Notes under the pieces: model-generated
Databases searched by the model: none
Told to the model about the DNA's origin: nothing
What the model saw: only the letters and a program-made list of their open reading frames with translations
Translations under genes and position numbers: made by a program
Assembly (NCBI GenBank): GCA_036346255.1
Contig: CM070625.1
Coordinates: forward strand, 22,343,488 to 22,407,487
Direction of reading: 5' to 3'
Length of the DNA stretch: 64,000 bases
DNA from: Ampelocalamus luodianensis
Lineage: Eukaryota > Streptophyta > Magnoliopsida > Poales > Poaceae
Part shown: positions 1 to 11,783 of the stretch, one piece after another
Numbering within the stretch: the stretch's first letter is position 1
Layout of the letters: each line of letters opens with the position of its first letter

Positions 1-328
1 AATTCATATAACTCTTTTGATATCTCCTTCCTTCGATAGTAAAGATCATATATGTAGCGGCTCTTTTGATGAGAAATACGGAAGATTGGCCAGAGAGCTT
101 CACACTTCCTCTTCCCATCATGTGAATCATTCTCAGCTGCATAAGAAAATCGCATTACTACCATCCTATGGTTGGAAATATCGACATCTGAAAAAAAAAT
201 CACAAGTGATTACAGATTACACATATGTGCACACCTTCTCTCATTTTGGCTTCCAAATCACGGAGAGTTGGTTCAATAAGCTCCCATCCTTCAGGATATT
301 TGACACGGCTTGTCTTTATCTTAGGCAT
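1..328 (-). CDS. BUD31: BUD31/G10 spliceosome-associated protein, 5' part (runs off the left edge)
   Basis: BUD31 (G10) is a small, highly conserved nuclear zinc-binding protein of the activated spliceosome. Two coding exons are visible on the minus strand. Exon 1 is 328-235 (94 nt, start [20 protein letters not shown]) and ends in GAAG before a GTGTGC donor. Exon 2 begins at 136 after a GCAG acceptor and runs off position 1, still open. It encodes the [19 protein letters not shown] stretch and then a [16 protein letters not shown] stretch, both hallmarks of the family. The phase joins cleanly (31 codons plus 1 nt, then 2 nt). About 76 of the usual ~145 residues are present; the C-terminal cysteine-rich zinc part lies outside the window. 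The start is the conserved family start. No frameshift or stop was seen, so the gene looks intact as far as it goes. Confidence 0.95.
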
Positions 329-1425
329 GTTGTCTCAAGTAAATATGCTTATTAGAACACAAACCTGTGAGAAACATAGAACATAGGTCAGATCCAAAAT
401 GCTTATTAGGTAAATTAGGTTGTTTTCCATTTTCGTCTTGTAAACACAAGAACCAGTGGAGCAATGCTGTGCTAGAAAAATTCTCCGAAAGATGATCAAC
501 ACATAACTGAATATTCGGACTCTACATATGACACTGCTACTGTGCTAAAAAAATTAGTATATTTTTATCACGCATATCATATTATCATCTAAAAGCACAT
601 CATTTACATCCAAAACATCACACAGGTCATCTCCCAGCCCAAGTGCTAGAAAGCACAAGCAGACCACAATAGACAGCCTAGTAGGGCAATATTAGATTAA
701 TTCTGCACACTAAGGGCATATACAATACAAGATGCTTATACATAAGTGTTTAAAGAGAGAATATAATCACGTAATGAAACACCCATGTAAAAGTCATTCC
801 CTCCTATGCAAGCATTACTTTTGTAGGTGCTTAAATGTTGTATTATCTATTAATTATATATAGTTATATACACAAGCACATGTTAAGCACCGATGCCTAA
901 TTAAGCATCGATGCTACAAAATAAGCAAATTATCTGTCCTATATGGCAGGAAAAATCAGTTTTTTCCCAAGCACCTGCATTGTACATGCTCTAATTGCTA
1001 ATCACCACTCATCCATCATCACAGATTTGGATTTCTGGCCTACTCATCTAGAGAAATCGTCTTTAGGGACATGAGCGACCAAACCCTAGGTAGATTCGCC
1101 AAAAAAGTACTTCCTAAATAGCAGCCGTTTCCTCAAGAACAGGAAAGTAGGGTAATAGCGAAATAGTAGCTTAGGGACAAATTGAACAAACCTCTAGAAT
1201 TGAAGAGATTGAGAGAGACCTAGGGTTTGAGTTGCGCAAAAGAATAACTGGATTTGGAGACCAAAGAGGGACGAACCTTGTCGAGTCGCGGGCGTCGGCA
1301 GGAGATGGTCGGGTCAGGTTGGGGCGCGGCTGGTCACCGGAGCTCCGGCTCCGCTCGCCGCTTCTGGGAGAAGGATGAGTGAGGAGCGAGCGACAGGGAG
1401 AGAGATGAGTAAATCTGGGTGGGCC
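329..1425 (-). promoter_or_regulatory. BUD31: BUD31 5' UTR, leader intron and TATA-less promoter
   Basis: A leader intron is inferred. A CAAG/GTTCGT donor sits at 1277/1276, and a good acceptor (TTTCTCACAG) ends at 365; a weaker acceptor lies at 334. The non-coding first exon is therefore about 1277-1390. Upstream of it the sequence is GC-rich with no TATA box. A TGGGCC motif at 1420-1425 resembles the site II element common in promoters of plant housekeeping genes. Transcript ends are inferred, not seen. Confidence 0.5.
714..991. mobile_element. MITE inside the BUD31 leader intron
   Basis: The ends are imperfect inverted repeats: GGGCATATACAATACAAGAT at the left, and AGAGCATGTACAATGCAGGT when the right end is read on the minus strand. 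Both ends are flanked by TAA (711-713 and 992-994), which fits the 3-bp target duplication of PIF/Harbinger (Tourist-like) MITEs. The interior is AT-rich and non-coding. Size is 278 bp. Confidence 0.6.
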
Positions 1426-1459
1426 GCGAGTCCACGACCCAAAACAGTCAGCCCGAAGG

Positions 1460-2236
1460 TGTCTAAGACCATCTCAGGTTTTGTTTTACGATGTTCAATT
1501 GAGGAGAGAGGGAATCATTGAATATATTGGAGTAGTTAATTTTAACAAAAAAAATACATAGAATTAGACTCTACTTAGAACATCTTTAGTGTATTGAACC
1601 GATATCGATTCAAAGTCATATCACATAACTATTCTAGGAATTAAGCTTGTTTTTTCTCTAATGTATTGAACCGATTGCTACTGATAACTGGATCCACGTT
1701 ACATTAAAAAATCACAAAATAATAATATCATCTCTCAACCGCACTCTCTCCTATGTAATTACTTAATGCTCATATGAGTTGTTTAATGCTTTCAATTGAC
1801 TTCTAAGTAGAGTCCAATTCTATGCATTTTTATTATTGGAATTGATCCCTCCAATATATTGAATCAATTCAATGTTTTCTCTCTCCTCATTTGAACCGGC
1901 CAAAACACAACATTAGATATAGTCTTAAAAGTTGATTCAAAGCATTAAACAATTCATATGAGCATTAAATAACTACATATGAGAGAGTGCTAAATACCTT
2001 TCATGCAATAAGAAACTGCAATAAGAAACCACCCATTGGGAGCAGTCTTAGAGATAGTCTTATTAAATAACTACAGATGACATTATTATTTTGTGGTTTT
2101 TTTTAATGTAACGTGGGTCCTAGTTATTAGTAGGACTCGGTTCAATACATTGGAAAAAATAAACCCAGTTCCTAAAATACTTGCATGACATAATTTTAAA
2201 TCGACATCGATTTAATACACTAAGGATGCTTTAGCA
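1460..2236. repeat. Nested foldback/MITE cluster
   Basis: Two overlapping inverted-repeat structures are visible. The first pairs 1460-1590 with about 1795-1927 (TAAGACCATCTC at the left against GATATAGTCTTA at the right, then a long matching stretch around the GAGGAGAGAG box). The second pairs 1580-1745 with about 2070-2236 (ATCTTTAGTGTATTGAACCG against its near-complement around 2205-2230). A shared block (CATATGAGCATTAAATAACT-like) occurs in both orientations near 1765-1790 and 1945-1975. No coding capacity is seen. It is most simply a MITE inserted in another MITE of the same family in reverse. Confidence 0.65.
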
Positions 2237-2515
2237 GCTATGAGCTTACCGAAGACGAGACCAGTTCAGTTCGTTCGTAGTATAACTAGCAAGTCATGAT
2301 AGAGTGGGAGCTGTAATTCAATCACGACTCACGAGGCACCCGTTCCATTAACAACTGTGCAATTGCTCTGTGTAAATGAACATGAGAATACGAGGACGAA
2401 AGCATTTGAGATTTTTTTTTTTTTTTAAAAAAGAACAAGTGTTGCAGCAAAATTGTTGCTGATTGTAATGCTACTATGCTAGGCAGAGAAATTTCCCTGC
2501 TTGGATGGTGAGCAT

Positions 2516-4242
2516 CAGGGGTGGATTTGGGCCTCGGGTAGGATGGGCTATAGCCCGAGACCTAGGAAAAATAACAATACAAAATTTCTTTACATATGGG
2601 CCGAAAAACCTCGGTGTAGCCATTTAGCCCGAGGCCCAGCAATCCAAGCCGGCCCAGCGCCCAGCGACACCTCGTTCCCCACTGCCCACTCCATCCAAGC
2701 CACCACCAGTGACCTAATCCTCAAATCCCCTCCGCGCCACTGCCTCCATCGGTGGTTCCACGGCCCTCGCGTCCTCGCCGCGCTTCTCGCGCCGCCGGCC
2801 GCCGCCCTCGCTCCTCCGCCCGCCTCGCGCGCCGCGCCGCGCTCGGTCCGGCTCGGTCGGTCGTCCGCCGGCTCGGCGCCTCGGCCCTAGCGACCTCGCC
2901 GCCGCCGCCGCCGCCGGCGCCCCTTCCAGCTCCCTCGCGCCGCCTCACGCCCCGCGCGCGGCCGCCTCGCCGCCTCCCTCCACCTCCACGCCCTCGGCAC
3001 CCTCGCGAGTCGCGACCTCGCCCGCCGCCCGCCACCTCCCGCCTCTCCGCCCCTCACACGACTCGGCGACTGGTAGCAACAAGACGAATGCCGCCCAGAA
3101 TGTATGCCACTATCATCTTTGCTGGAGATGTCCAAATTGTGAAATTGAGTTGTTTCGTGTTCTTCGATTTAAAGTTGTAATTTACTTGTGATTCCAATTG
3201 TAAGGCTACCAGACATGCTGAGATGGAAGCGATCGATGTCCTGCTTCGGGAGTGGCAGAGCATGGGCCTTTGGTTGTGCCATAGATAAATTCGGAGGATG
3301 TGGATCAATCATGTCGTTGCACATGAGTTCTTCGTCAAATGATTTGTTAGGGTGAGGAAATAAGCAGCAGTTCATTGGAAGCTATCTACTCATGAGAACA
3401 AAATTGTCTTTTTTTACACTTAAAATGCTAGCCCATTCTTTCCAGTATTTCAATATGGTGCATGCAGTATCACAAGTTTATCTTGGGTACTCACGAATTG
3501 TATAGCTAACTTGTTTTTGTGTGTTTCTTTTGCTAGGAGCAAAACTCCCAGACCAAGAGGTTACAAATGTATTGGAGGGATCATGGCGGAAGCGGTAGTA
3601 GATCTTTTTAGGAGTTTCTATAAGCAAGGAAACCCAAATGGTTTGTGCTTTTGGCCTTCTGCATGCACATGTTATTCCATAATTCATTATTGCTTTAAAT
3701 TCGTATAGAATTCTCATATATGTCAAAATGATGTTCAAACTGTATTGCTTATGTTGATTTTACATAGTTGGGATCTCTTAGCACTATTTGACGCAATCAG
3801 TATGATTTCATTTTCTATGAGAATTGAGGACCAGCAATGTTATTGCATTTGTAACATAAGTGCAAAAAACAAACTTCCTTGTCTAATAGTGTCATGATTT
3901 CATTTTCTATGAGAATTGAGGACCAGCAATGTTATTGCATTTGTAGTGTCATTTAAGCTTCAGCATTATGATGATGAGATTTTTGTCCCACACATTTGCA
4001 AATAAAATTTTCGTTATTTAGAGACTCAATTTGTATATCTAAGATGCTATATTATTTATGTTTTGTCATGTTTTTCTTATTATATTTTATGTTAAAGCAT
4101 TTTTGCTAAAATTTCATGTTAATGAAGCATTTGGGGTTTATTTTTTGTTATGTCTAGTATGGGTAGAAATTAGCGTTAGTTTTAAGATGTTAGTCCATTA
4201 CAAATTAGCCCGATGCGTGATCAAATTCTAGATCCGCCACGG
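2516..4242. mobile_element. Non-autonomous hAT-type DNA transposon
   Basis: The left end begins CAGGGGTGGATTTGGG. The right end, read on the minus strand, begins CCGTGGCGGATCTAG; this is the CAGGGGCGGA-type terminus of plant hAT elements. The flanks carry an 8-bp target duplication with one mismatch: GTGAGCAT at 2508-2515 and GTGAACAT at 4243-4250. The inside holds a very GC-rich, low-complexity block at 2690-3060 followed by ordinary AT-rich sequence. I recognise no transposase domain. A ~50-bp direct repeat lies at 3802-3853 and 3894-3945. The short open frames in the GC-rich block are compositional. Confidence 0.75.
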
Positions 4243-4250
4243 GTGAACAT

Positions 4251-5640
4251 CATTGCTGAATGTGCATTTTGGGTCCTAAAGCGAATTACTTTGCGCTTGA
4301 ACCTTAAAGTCGATTAACAAAAAATAAAAAGATTAACAAAAAATAAAAAGCGTGAAGATTCTGTATCACAAGGTATCTGTAATTTAGGTTATTCGATCTG
4401 CCGAGGAATCTGTCTTAAGTTTTAGCAAAGAACACAAACGACGAATATGGATGAAACTTTTTTTTTCTTTCTAAAATTACAACTAAGACGAACACTCGCA
4501 CATACCCACCCACCCACCACACCACCCCACACCCGCACGAGTGTGTACGTCCTAACGAATCACACGCTGGGTCTCAAGCGAGTGTGTATATCATAGCTGA
4601 CGAAGATTTTTTATCGGATCAATATTTTTGATCAAAATTAAATACTCTGTCAAAATAAGCCCATATGTTAGAGGCTATCTCTGTTACGATTATGAAACTA
4701 TATCCAATATTTAAAGAAAATTTAATACCTTTTATTACTGCCCAACTGGTCGACAAATAGTCAAAACCATTAAACGACTAGTCGTGGATATCATCTCACC
4801 AGACCAACTACGTGGTTTGGACAGTTCTCGACCAGCGAACTGTTTGGAAAACATGACTATTTTCCCATGTGTCTAATGGGAAAGTAGTTATTGATATATC
4901 TGACAACTTCTGACAGTTGACTAAAGAACAAAGAACATGACGGTTCAAGACTTCACTGAAGAATATGCTTAAGATTAGAAATGCTTTTAGTAGAATTAAC
5001 TGTCACTCTTTCAATAATTATAAAGGGGTATCCTATGTATTTTAAACACATAATTCGACAGATTCAAATTTTTTATATTCTTGATCACAATCATCCTATA
5101 ACACCCATTGTACCCATTGTATGCTTATACAAACAGTATATCCACAGCAATAGAAAGATCTTCGTCTGTGTGCTTATACAAACAGTATATCCATGGCAAT
5201 GGAAAGATCATCGTTCTTGACAGCGTTCTCGTACCATTTTCCATTAGAAACCTGTGTTCCCATGATCGACACTGACGAATCACACGCGAAGTCTCAAGCG
5301 AAGGTCGCTAGTACACGCGTGCGAGTGAGGCGGCACCAAATTCTATCGGAAGATTGAACCGGGCGGTCTGCTTGCACAAGTGCGTACACGGATCTGAAGT
5401 TCATTATTCGATCTAAAGCCGGAGCAGCATAACCACAACAAAAAAATCAGCTGGGTTTTCACTCAGCCATAAAAAAACGAACAATTGGATTCTGGAGATA
5501 CCATACATGTTGAAACTCAATTTGTGCAGATTAACATTAACATCTCAAGATTCGTGAGGCACTCGCATACTCACATATCAAGATACTAGCAATATACAAT
5601 GTCTCAAGCAAAATAGAACAAACTTGGGACTCTACAAGGC
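4251..5640. other. Intergenic stretch with a possible LTR fragment
   Basis: No gene is supported. About 4598-5229 looks LTR-like: it starts TGACGAAG, has a TATA-like ATTATAAAGGGG near 5020, and ends near a TTCTTGACA. A clear TG..CA pair with a 5-bp duplication was not found. Two ~31-bp direct repeats (4554-4584 and 5274-5304) flank it. Small tandem duplications occur at 4312-4349 (period 19) and 5122-5213 (period 49). The 3' UTR of RPP2 probably occupies part of 5400-5708. Confidence 0.35.
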
Positions 5641-5708
5641 CCATATTTTGCAGATACTGTCATAGCAGACAATAAGAAACACTAAGTTGAATAGGTGGGC
5701 AGCGATCC

Positions 5709-6780
5709 TTAGTCGAACAAACTGAAACCCATATCCTGCAGCAAGTTCAACAAAAATATCAATCAGCAAGGTACACTGAAAAAAGCAAATGCATGAAATA
5801 ACTTGCATGGGAGTGAACAATAATACAGAAATTATAAAACTGTCGAGTGTTAATGCAAGTCTTCGTAGAATCATAGATATGCAACCCTCCTAGTATGCTG
5901 TTATACTAGGTAATCAGTGAACGATGGTGTGGTAGAAAATGGCAATTGCTGTCCAAACTCAAAGACAGCGCTTGCAATGACACAGAAGAACCATGGAACA
6001 AAGCATTGCGGATTGGTGGATAAAATGAATATCTACAATTCGCACACAGGATAATCATGCTAGAGGAACTTATGGGAGAAGTAAATGAATGAGTGGAACC
6101 ATTGCTAGGTGGAAAATACTTACGTCATCAGATTCTTCCTTCTCTTCAACTTTCTCCTCCTTCTTTGCCTCTTCAGCAGGTGCTGCACCACCGCCACCAC
6201 CAGCAGCTGGAGCTGCCACGGCGATTGCACCGCCACCTGAAGGCACAGAGGCAAACTTCTCCCTTCCAGCTGCAATCACTTCTGTTATGTCCTTATCTTT
6301 AAGTTCAGCGAGCAGGAACTCCAGCCTGTCTTCATCAGCTTCAGCCCCAACTGTAAAGAAAATCAAAGCAGTTCCTGAGGCAAATTACACACAGAATCAT
6401 ACAACTACATTTTATCACATAAATTCCCCCAACAATAAGCATTTTTCTCTTGCTGTCTTTGACATTATAAACTATCACCACATCACCAAAAAAAAAAAGT
6501 TGTGACCATACTCAGAATTAGCATAAGTGCATGAAATCTTGTAAAATTTAGAAAATGAAATGGACCCTCTATGTTACGCTCAGCAAAACATTGGAGCGCA
6601 GCGGATAAGTCAAACCATAAGATATACTGGAAACTAGGCCTAGTCAGAAGAATCTGAACCAGCAGCACTTACAACCAACATAGCAAAAATACCTGATTCC
6701 AGGATGTTTTTAACGTCATCAGCAGTTGGTGAAGTGTTTCCACCCAGAACAGCAAGCAGGTAGGCAGCGATCACCTTCAT
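5709..6780 (-). CDS. RPP2: 60S acidic ribosomal protein P2
   Basis: P2 pairs with P1 to form the lateral stalk of the large ribosomal subunit, which recruits translation GTPases. Three coding exons are visible on the minus strand: 6780-6693 ([14 protein letters not shown] start), 6350-6124, and 5735-5709 (DMGFSLFD then stop). Donors and acceptors are canonical (GTATTT; ACAG; GTAAGT; TGCAG) and the phases join to give 113 aa, the usual P2 length. The protein shows the N-terminal dimerisation helices, a flexible Ala/Gly-rich hinge (residues about 76-88), an acidic Glu/Lys tail and the invariant [15 protein letters not shown] C-terminus. The start is the conserved one. No defects were seen. Plant P-protein genes form a small family; which paralogue this is cannot be told. 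Confidence 0.95.
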
Positions 6781-7370
6781 CGTGAAAACTAGAGAAACGC
6801 CTAAAACAAACATTTTAAAAGATAAATGACAGCATAAGTTCAGTATATGCTAAACATGGAGGAAAAATGTATGTATAAAGCGGGAAAGAAAGTGACTGAT
6901 CTACCGTCGCCCTTGGAACTACGCTGGAATAAATCGAAATTAAGGGCTACTGAGCTTAGAAATGGAAAAATCGGACTTGTTATGGAATGCCTACGGACGC
7001 CAACATGCTAAAGATCTACCGTGGAAACGATTAAGCAACCTATAGGGTACAAATCTACCATAAATAATCAAGAATACTAATTTTATTGGCATCCTAGAAA
7101 CAATTCCCCTACCAAAGAGACGTAAATACTTGCAGAACTACAAAGATCTTCAACTTGTTAGAACTGTTGCACTAGGCCCCTTGTCTAATCAAGATAAGAC
7201 TGCAAATTGACAAGGAGCAAGAGGTAGAAGGGTGGGATCGGAGCAAGCGTACCTCGAAGCTGAACAGGAGAAGCGGATGGTGCGAGGCCCGCGGCGGCGG
7301 AGGGGGCTCGTGCGTGCCTAGGGTTCTAGACGGAATGAGCCGAAACACTTCGCTTATACATATAGCCAAT
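6781..7370 (-). promoter_or_regulatory. RPP2: RPP2 leader intron and promoter
   Basis: A 5'-UTR intron is inferred from donor GAG/GTACGC at 7253/7252 to the acceptor TTTTAG ending at 6801. Upstream on the minus strand a TATA-like TATATGTATAAG lies at 7364-7353, with a transcription start expected near 7325-7335. A telo-box-like AACCCTA sits at about 7318-7326, and several GCCCA/TGGGC motifs lie at 7480-7550. Both motif types are typical of plant ribosomal-protein promoters. Confidence 0.6.
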
Positions 7371-9400
7371 CGGAACGGCCAGGATGGAAGTCCTCCTACG
7401 GAAGCCAAATCCAGATCGTTCGATTCCGATCAAACGTTACAGGATAAGCGGAGAACGTCCTCCGAAGTCCGAACAGAGGCCCACGGGCCACAAACTCACA
7501 GCGTACGGGATAGAAGCACAGAGCCCACAGCCAAAAACAGCCCACTGGGCGTCACCTTATGTGTGATGTACGCCTCCAACATGTACGATGCACACAGTAC
7601 ACGGAGGCACATCTGTTCTTCTTATGTCTGCTTGATAATACTTCTTGGAGTTTAATCACAGCGACACCACATTAGTTCCACGTAGTAACGTAGCAGTAGA
7701 AATTTTGTTGGGGGTACGTAGTATTAGAATTACAGGATAACCTACCTAGATTTTCGTTTGAACGTCTCATAGCAAAATGTGCATGCCACACTGTATTGCA
7801 GCCAAGCTCTAATGGACAGTTGTGGACAACGAATCAGAGGCTTCAGTTTTGCGAATCCTGTAAAAAGCGTTGTATACAGCAACTCAACTGAAATCAGTGA
7901 CTGATCACACTATCATAATCACATCGGTTCCATTGACAGGATCAAACCTAGCACTCATGAGAATCGCATATGATGGCAAGCGTAGAATGCACATTCTTAC
8001 GCTTTTCTTTGGCACCGAAAAATAGAATTACATATATAGGTATAGTCGGTTGAGACGCATTATTACGAAGTATGATATAGGATTATTGTGTTGTAGCACG
8101 TCACGAAATCGCGTCTGTGATTAAGTGTGGCGTTCGTTCCTTGTATAGCCCTCCTCGGCAATATAGGAGATGAACGACCTACATGTTTCCAAAAGTTAAC
8201 CTCGGCCATTTCAAACGAAGGAAGACTACAATAGAGTTATGTATGGAGGAAATGAGCACACCACGACTACTTCTTGCATAAGGGTGAAGTCGTGGCCTTT
8301 TTCATTAGGAATCAAGGTATAGTACTGATTCCTCTTTGGTATAATGACTAGAAGGATCGTGATGCCTACTCATGTATGTCGCTATAGTCATTAAACCTAA
8401 GTTCATATCACATTATAAAGTACAAATGAAATTTGTATAGCAAGTAGTGAAGCACTTACTTCGTTGTAGGGCACCATTATGTAGTCCACGTAGTTTTGAG
8501 CAAGCAATCCCGCCGTTATGTATTTCTCGGCGTAGGATGCGTGCCAAGATGGTTTGCTCGAGACCACGTGTGGGTCGAGAAACCCACCGTTCTTTCAATC
8601 GCCGCAGTTTAATCATGTATCTATACATAAGCAATGAGTTGTTATATTACGTGAATGTACGTGAATGTAGAACTTGATTGTACACACTTACGATGTCGAC
8701 ATCGTAGAAGTGAGGCATCGAGGGCTTTGAGGTTGAATAGGTCGAACAAGTCGTCGAAGCCCACGATGAAGGGCGGCTCGTGGAGGAAATAGTCCTCCGT
8801 GTATCGGCGGTGATTCCATCGCACCCTTTCTCTTTGGTCTTCTTCAAGTACCGCTATGCAAACTCGACAACCTAATCCAGCGTAGGCTATCGTGCTCGTC
8901 GCCAGCGGACTTCGAAAGAGTATTTCTTAGGGTTAGGAGGCGAAGCGCCTTAATGTTCTTCGATTTGATTTGTTACGACGACTTGCGCGCTGGCGTCTTC
9001 CTCTGTCGACGACTCGGGAACCGTCACCGCACGCTTTTTGTTCGTTCGTGTCTTCTCCACGGAACCGATGAGGCGGGCTTGAGCGCGAAGGTTGAGGTGC
9101 GATCATGGAGGTCTGTTGGAGAGACATGGTCGTGTCGAGGTGGTTGGGGTAGAGTCATCAAAGGTTGAGGCGACGCTGCAGGTCCGGGGCGATGTCCTTC
9201 AAAAGTTGAATTGGAGGGCATGGTCGTGTGGAGATGGTTGGGGTGGAGTCATCGAAGGTTGAGGCGGCCTTTGCGAGTCGAGCGATGTCCTTCTTTGGCC
9301 ATCGAATAAAGCTGCATGCGGGCATCCCCAGTGTTATGATTTCGTCGTTGGGGCGAATCTCGGTGAGACGGCCCTAAAATTATCATGTACCATGTCCACT
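7371..9400. other. Intergenic stretch, no supported gene
   Basis: I see no recognisable gene. The part at 8410-9130 is less AT-rich. It holds short open frames on both strands that resemble no family I know and may be decayed transposon coding sequence. An imperfect tandem duplication (period ~93 bp) lies at 9125-9300, and a short inverted repeat around CCACGACT / AGTCGTGG lies at about 8262-8299. Confidence 0.4.
9125..9300. repeat. Imperfect tandem duplication, ~93-bp period
   Basis: The block starting CATGGTCGTGT at 9125 recurs at 9219, and GCGATGTCCTTC at about 9190 recurs near 9282. The copies differ at several positions, so the duplication is old. Confidence 0.65.
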
Positions 9401-10849
9401 GGACCACAGCGTAACCACTCGTCACACTGGCATCAAAACAAGGAACGCTGTGACCAAGTGATTGCCGCTTGGAAATCCACCATCTGTGCTATACGCCTAT
9501 GCAGTCGACAGTCGACATCAGAACAGCATCATTGCATTGCAGTTAAACTGTGCTACAGCCTACAAGTCATGAAGACAATTGATATGAAAGAAAACAATGA
9601 AACAAGCAGCATTGCACGAAGCTACAAAAACCATTGTACGCTAGTAGCAATCGAGTTATCTCGACGATGTAGAAATCCTCCTCTTTACCCGCCGGCCAGC
9701 CTCGGATAGCCGGGCATCTCCGGTGCGGCGTCCACGGCTGCCGGCTAGGGAGTAGGGAGACCCAAGCGAGGGATTGGGCACATACAGGGAGCTAGGCCCA
9801 GCAAGTGGTGGACTCATCTTGGGCCTCGAAACATTTTCAGGTTATGAGTAATGAGCCTATGTATGACTGACAGCCTGATTCACACTTACAGGAGACTTCT
9901 TCTTTTCTTTCGAAAGTAACAAATAACTCGTGTCGCTACGTATCTTTACGTCCGTTCGGGATCCGCTACATCCCACCCCTTCTTTGGCAAAACAAATCCG
10001 ACTCGGTCATAATTCACCTGTTATGTAAAGAAGCTTTTGCTTTAAGGAGTAATGGCTCACGGTTTGAAAGTTTGACAACCTTAACAAAACGGAACAAAAG
10101 CACATGCCTGAGAGCGAAAGCATAACCACGATCGCATGATGGGCCAAATGTTCTCTCCAGGGTGCAGTACAGAATGCACGCTGCCTAAATCTTAGTTAAA
10201 CCCGACGTGCAAGCCGAAAAAGGAAGAGGGAGAGAGAGAGAGAGGTTGCCACTCAACCCACCATCATTTCGAGGTAATCATGTGCCGCCGTAGTGCCCAA
10301 CCCAACCTCCCGTCGTCGCAAAATACTCCTACTAGTGGCCAGATTTCCCCCGTCCCCACTCGTCCGTTCCTTGGGCTCGGCCTCCGCTCCGCTCGGCTCG
10401 GTTGATCGGTTCCCCCGTCCACGTGATCTGATCGCGCGCCAAACGGAGGAAGGAACGAACTGGCAAAGTGAGAGTGGTCACGCCCGCACCGCGTCGTGTC
10501 GTTTCCTACCTCCGCGCGCGGCTCGGGCCGAGGGCGCTGCGATTGGCCGCTTTTCGCCGCGCGCGTGCGTCCCCCGTCGGGGTCTAGGCGGCCATTAGCG
10601 CACATGGGCTACGGTTGTGCGGGTGTGTCCTTGCACTGCACGCCGACGCTCGCGACGGACAGGGTCAACCCACCGCACGCGGTAGGTGGCGGACGGGTGG
10701 ATTTGGGCCATCTGGCGCGTGCTGGTACGTGTCCACCGGATGGGGGGCTAGGGGGTTGGTCACTCCTCCCTACCGACCTGCCGGTCCCGATTTGCGGTGT
10801 AGGTGCGAGTGATGGGACTCGCCTGTGCGCGCGGTTAGTTTCGCGGTGC
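9401..10849. other. Intergenic stretch with a GC-rich block
   Basis: No gene is supported. A (GA)n run lies at about 10226-10246. 10290-10840 is GC-rich, with overlapping open frames on both strands, which is expected from composition alone. On the minus strand a pyrimidine-rich tract plus acceptor at about 9747 is followed by 17 open codons and a stop at 9706-9708. This could be the last exon of a small gene, but nothing upstream supports it. Confidence 0.3.
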
Positions 10850-11783
10850 CATCGTGTCGGGGAAACTTGCGAAAGCTGCGCTGGTTTGAGTTTTTTTTCC
10901 ACACTGTTGTCCCGCTATTAGCAAAATTGGTCGGACACACGGCGTAACGCTATTTTTGGCACCACAAGTGTGCTGATGTGCGACGTGTGTCCTATACTGT
11001 TCCTCCCGCGCACGGAGGTCACCTCTGTCGTTCCCTGGTAGTCCAGATGGCTCTCCGCCCGTCACATCGCCCCCTGCCACGCGTCCCGCGCCTGGTCGCC
11101 ACCTCGTGGCTCCTTAGCCTGGACAGTCCTCATCCGTGACACCTTAGCCCGGACGACGCTGCTTGCGCCATGTTGCACCTCGTCCGTGCCCTCTAGCCCG
11201 GCACTCCTGCGCCATTGCATGGTGGCCCGGAGACATCATCTCTGTTGTTGCCTGGTGGACAGGACGGTGCACGACACGCCAAGTCACCACCTCGTCTGTG
11301 CCCCTGGCCCGAAACTCCTGCCCTGTTGCCTGGTGGCCTGGACGCCACCTCGTTCGTACCCCTGGCCCGGACCTCCTGTGTCATGCCACGTGCCGCATTT
11401 CCGCGCGTCTCGCGCCCGGTCCATGCCCCCGTAGCCCTGCGTCCGCCTCGTCTTTTTCCTCCCCTTCCTGCTTTCGCTCATCCCTTTCTCCCTTCTGGTT
11501 GCTTTCGGCGCGAGATTCTCTCTCCCATCCCATCACATCTATCATTTCTTGGCTCCCTCCGCATGCATGCAAACTGAGCGAATCGATTCCCACAATCGGC
11601 GTAAATTACGTTCGCGCGGTTATAAAAACCGATGTCGCTCTCGCTCTCACTCTCATCCTCGTTCTTGCGCTCTCTGTCGCTATCACTTCAAAATTGCGTT
11701 AGCGAGGCAGAGAGATTTGAGTGAGCGAGGGACTTGTGATTCGATGTCGATTAGAGATTGCTTAGAGCGGTGATTAAGATGAG
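10850..11783 (+). repeat. Left TIR of the MULE, carrying an inward promoter and first exon
   Basis: GC-rich and related to the right TIR over most of its length. Near its inner end it has TATAAAAAC at 11621 and then an untranslated first exon of roughly 11650-11783, ending GATGAG before a GTAATT splice donor. The open frames within it run in every register and are not conserved between the two TIRs, so I do not call them genes. Confidence 0.7.

Noticed and set aside
2501..3180. Overlapping open frames of 80-140 codons on both strands in the hAT element
   Set aside because: The region is extremely GC-rich and every frame is low-complexity Arg/Pro/Ala/Gly. No domain, start context or codon pattern supports a gene.
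8413..8847. Minus-strand frames of 60-73 codons as a gene
   Set aside because: Short, overlapping in several registers and without a recognised family. At most decayed transposon sequence.
11163..11702. A 179-codon open frame and several overlapping ones in the left TIR of the MULE
   Set aside because: They lie in a GC-rich inverted repeat and are not preserved in the matching right TIR. The predicted products are Pro/Ser/Arg-rich with no domain.
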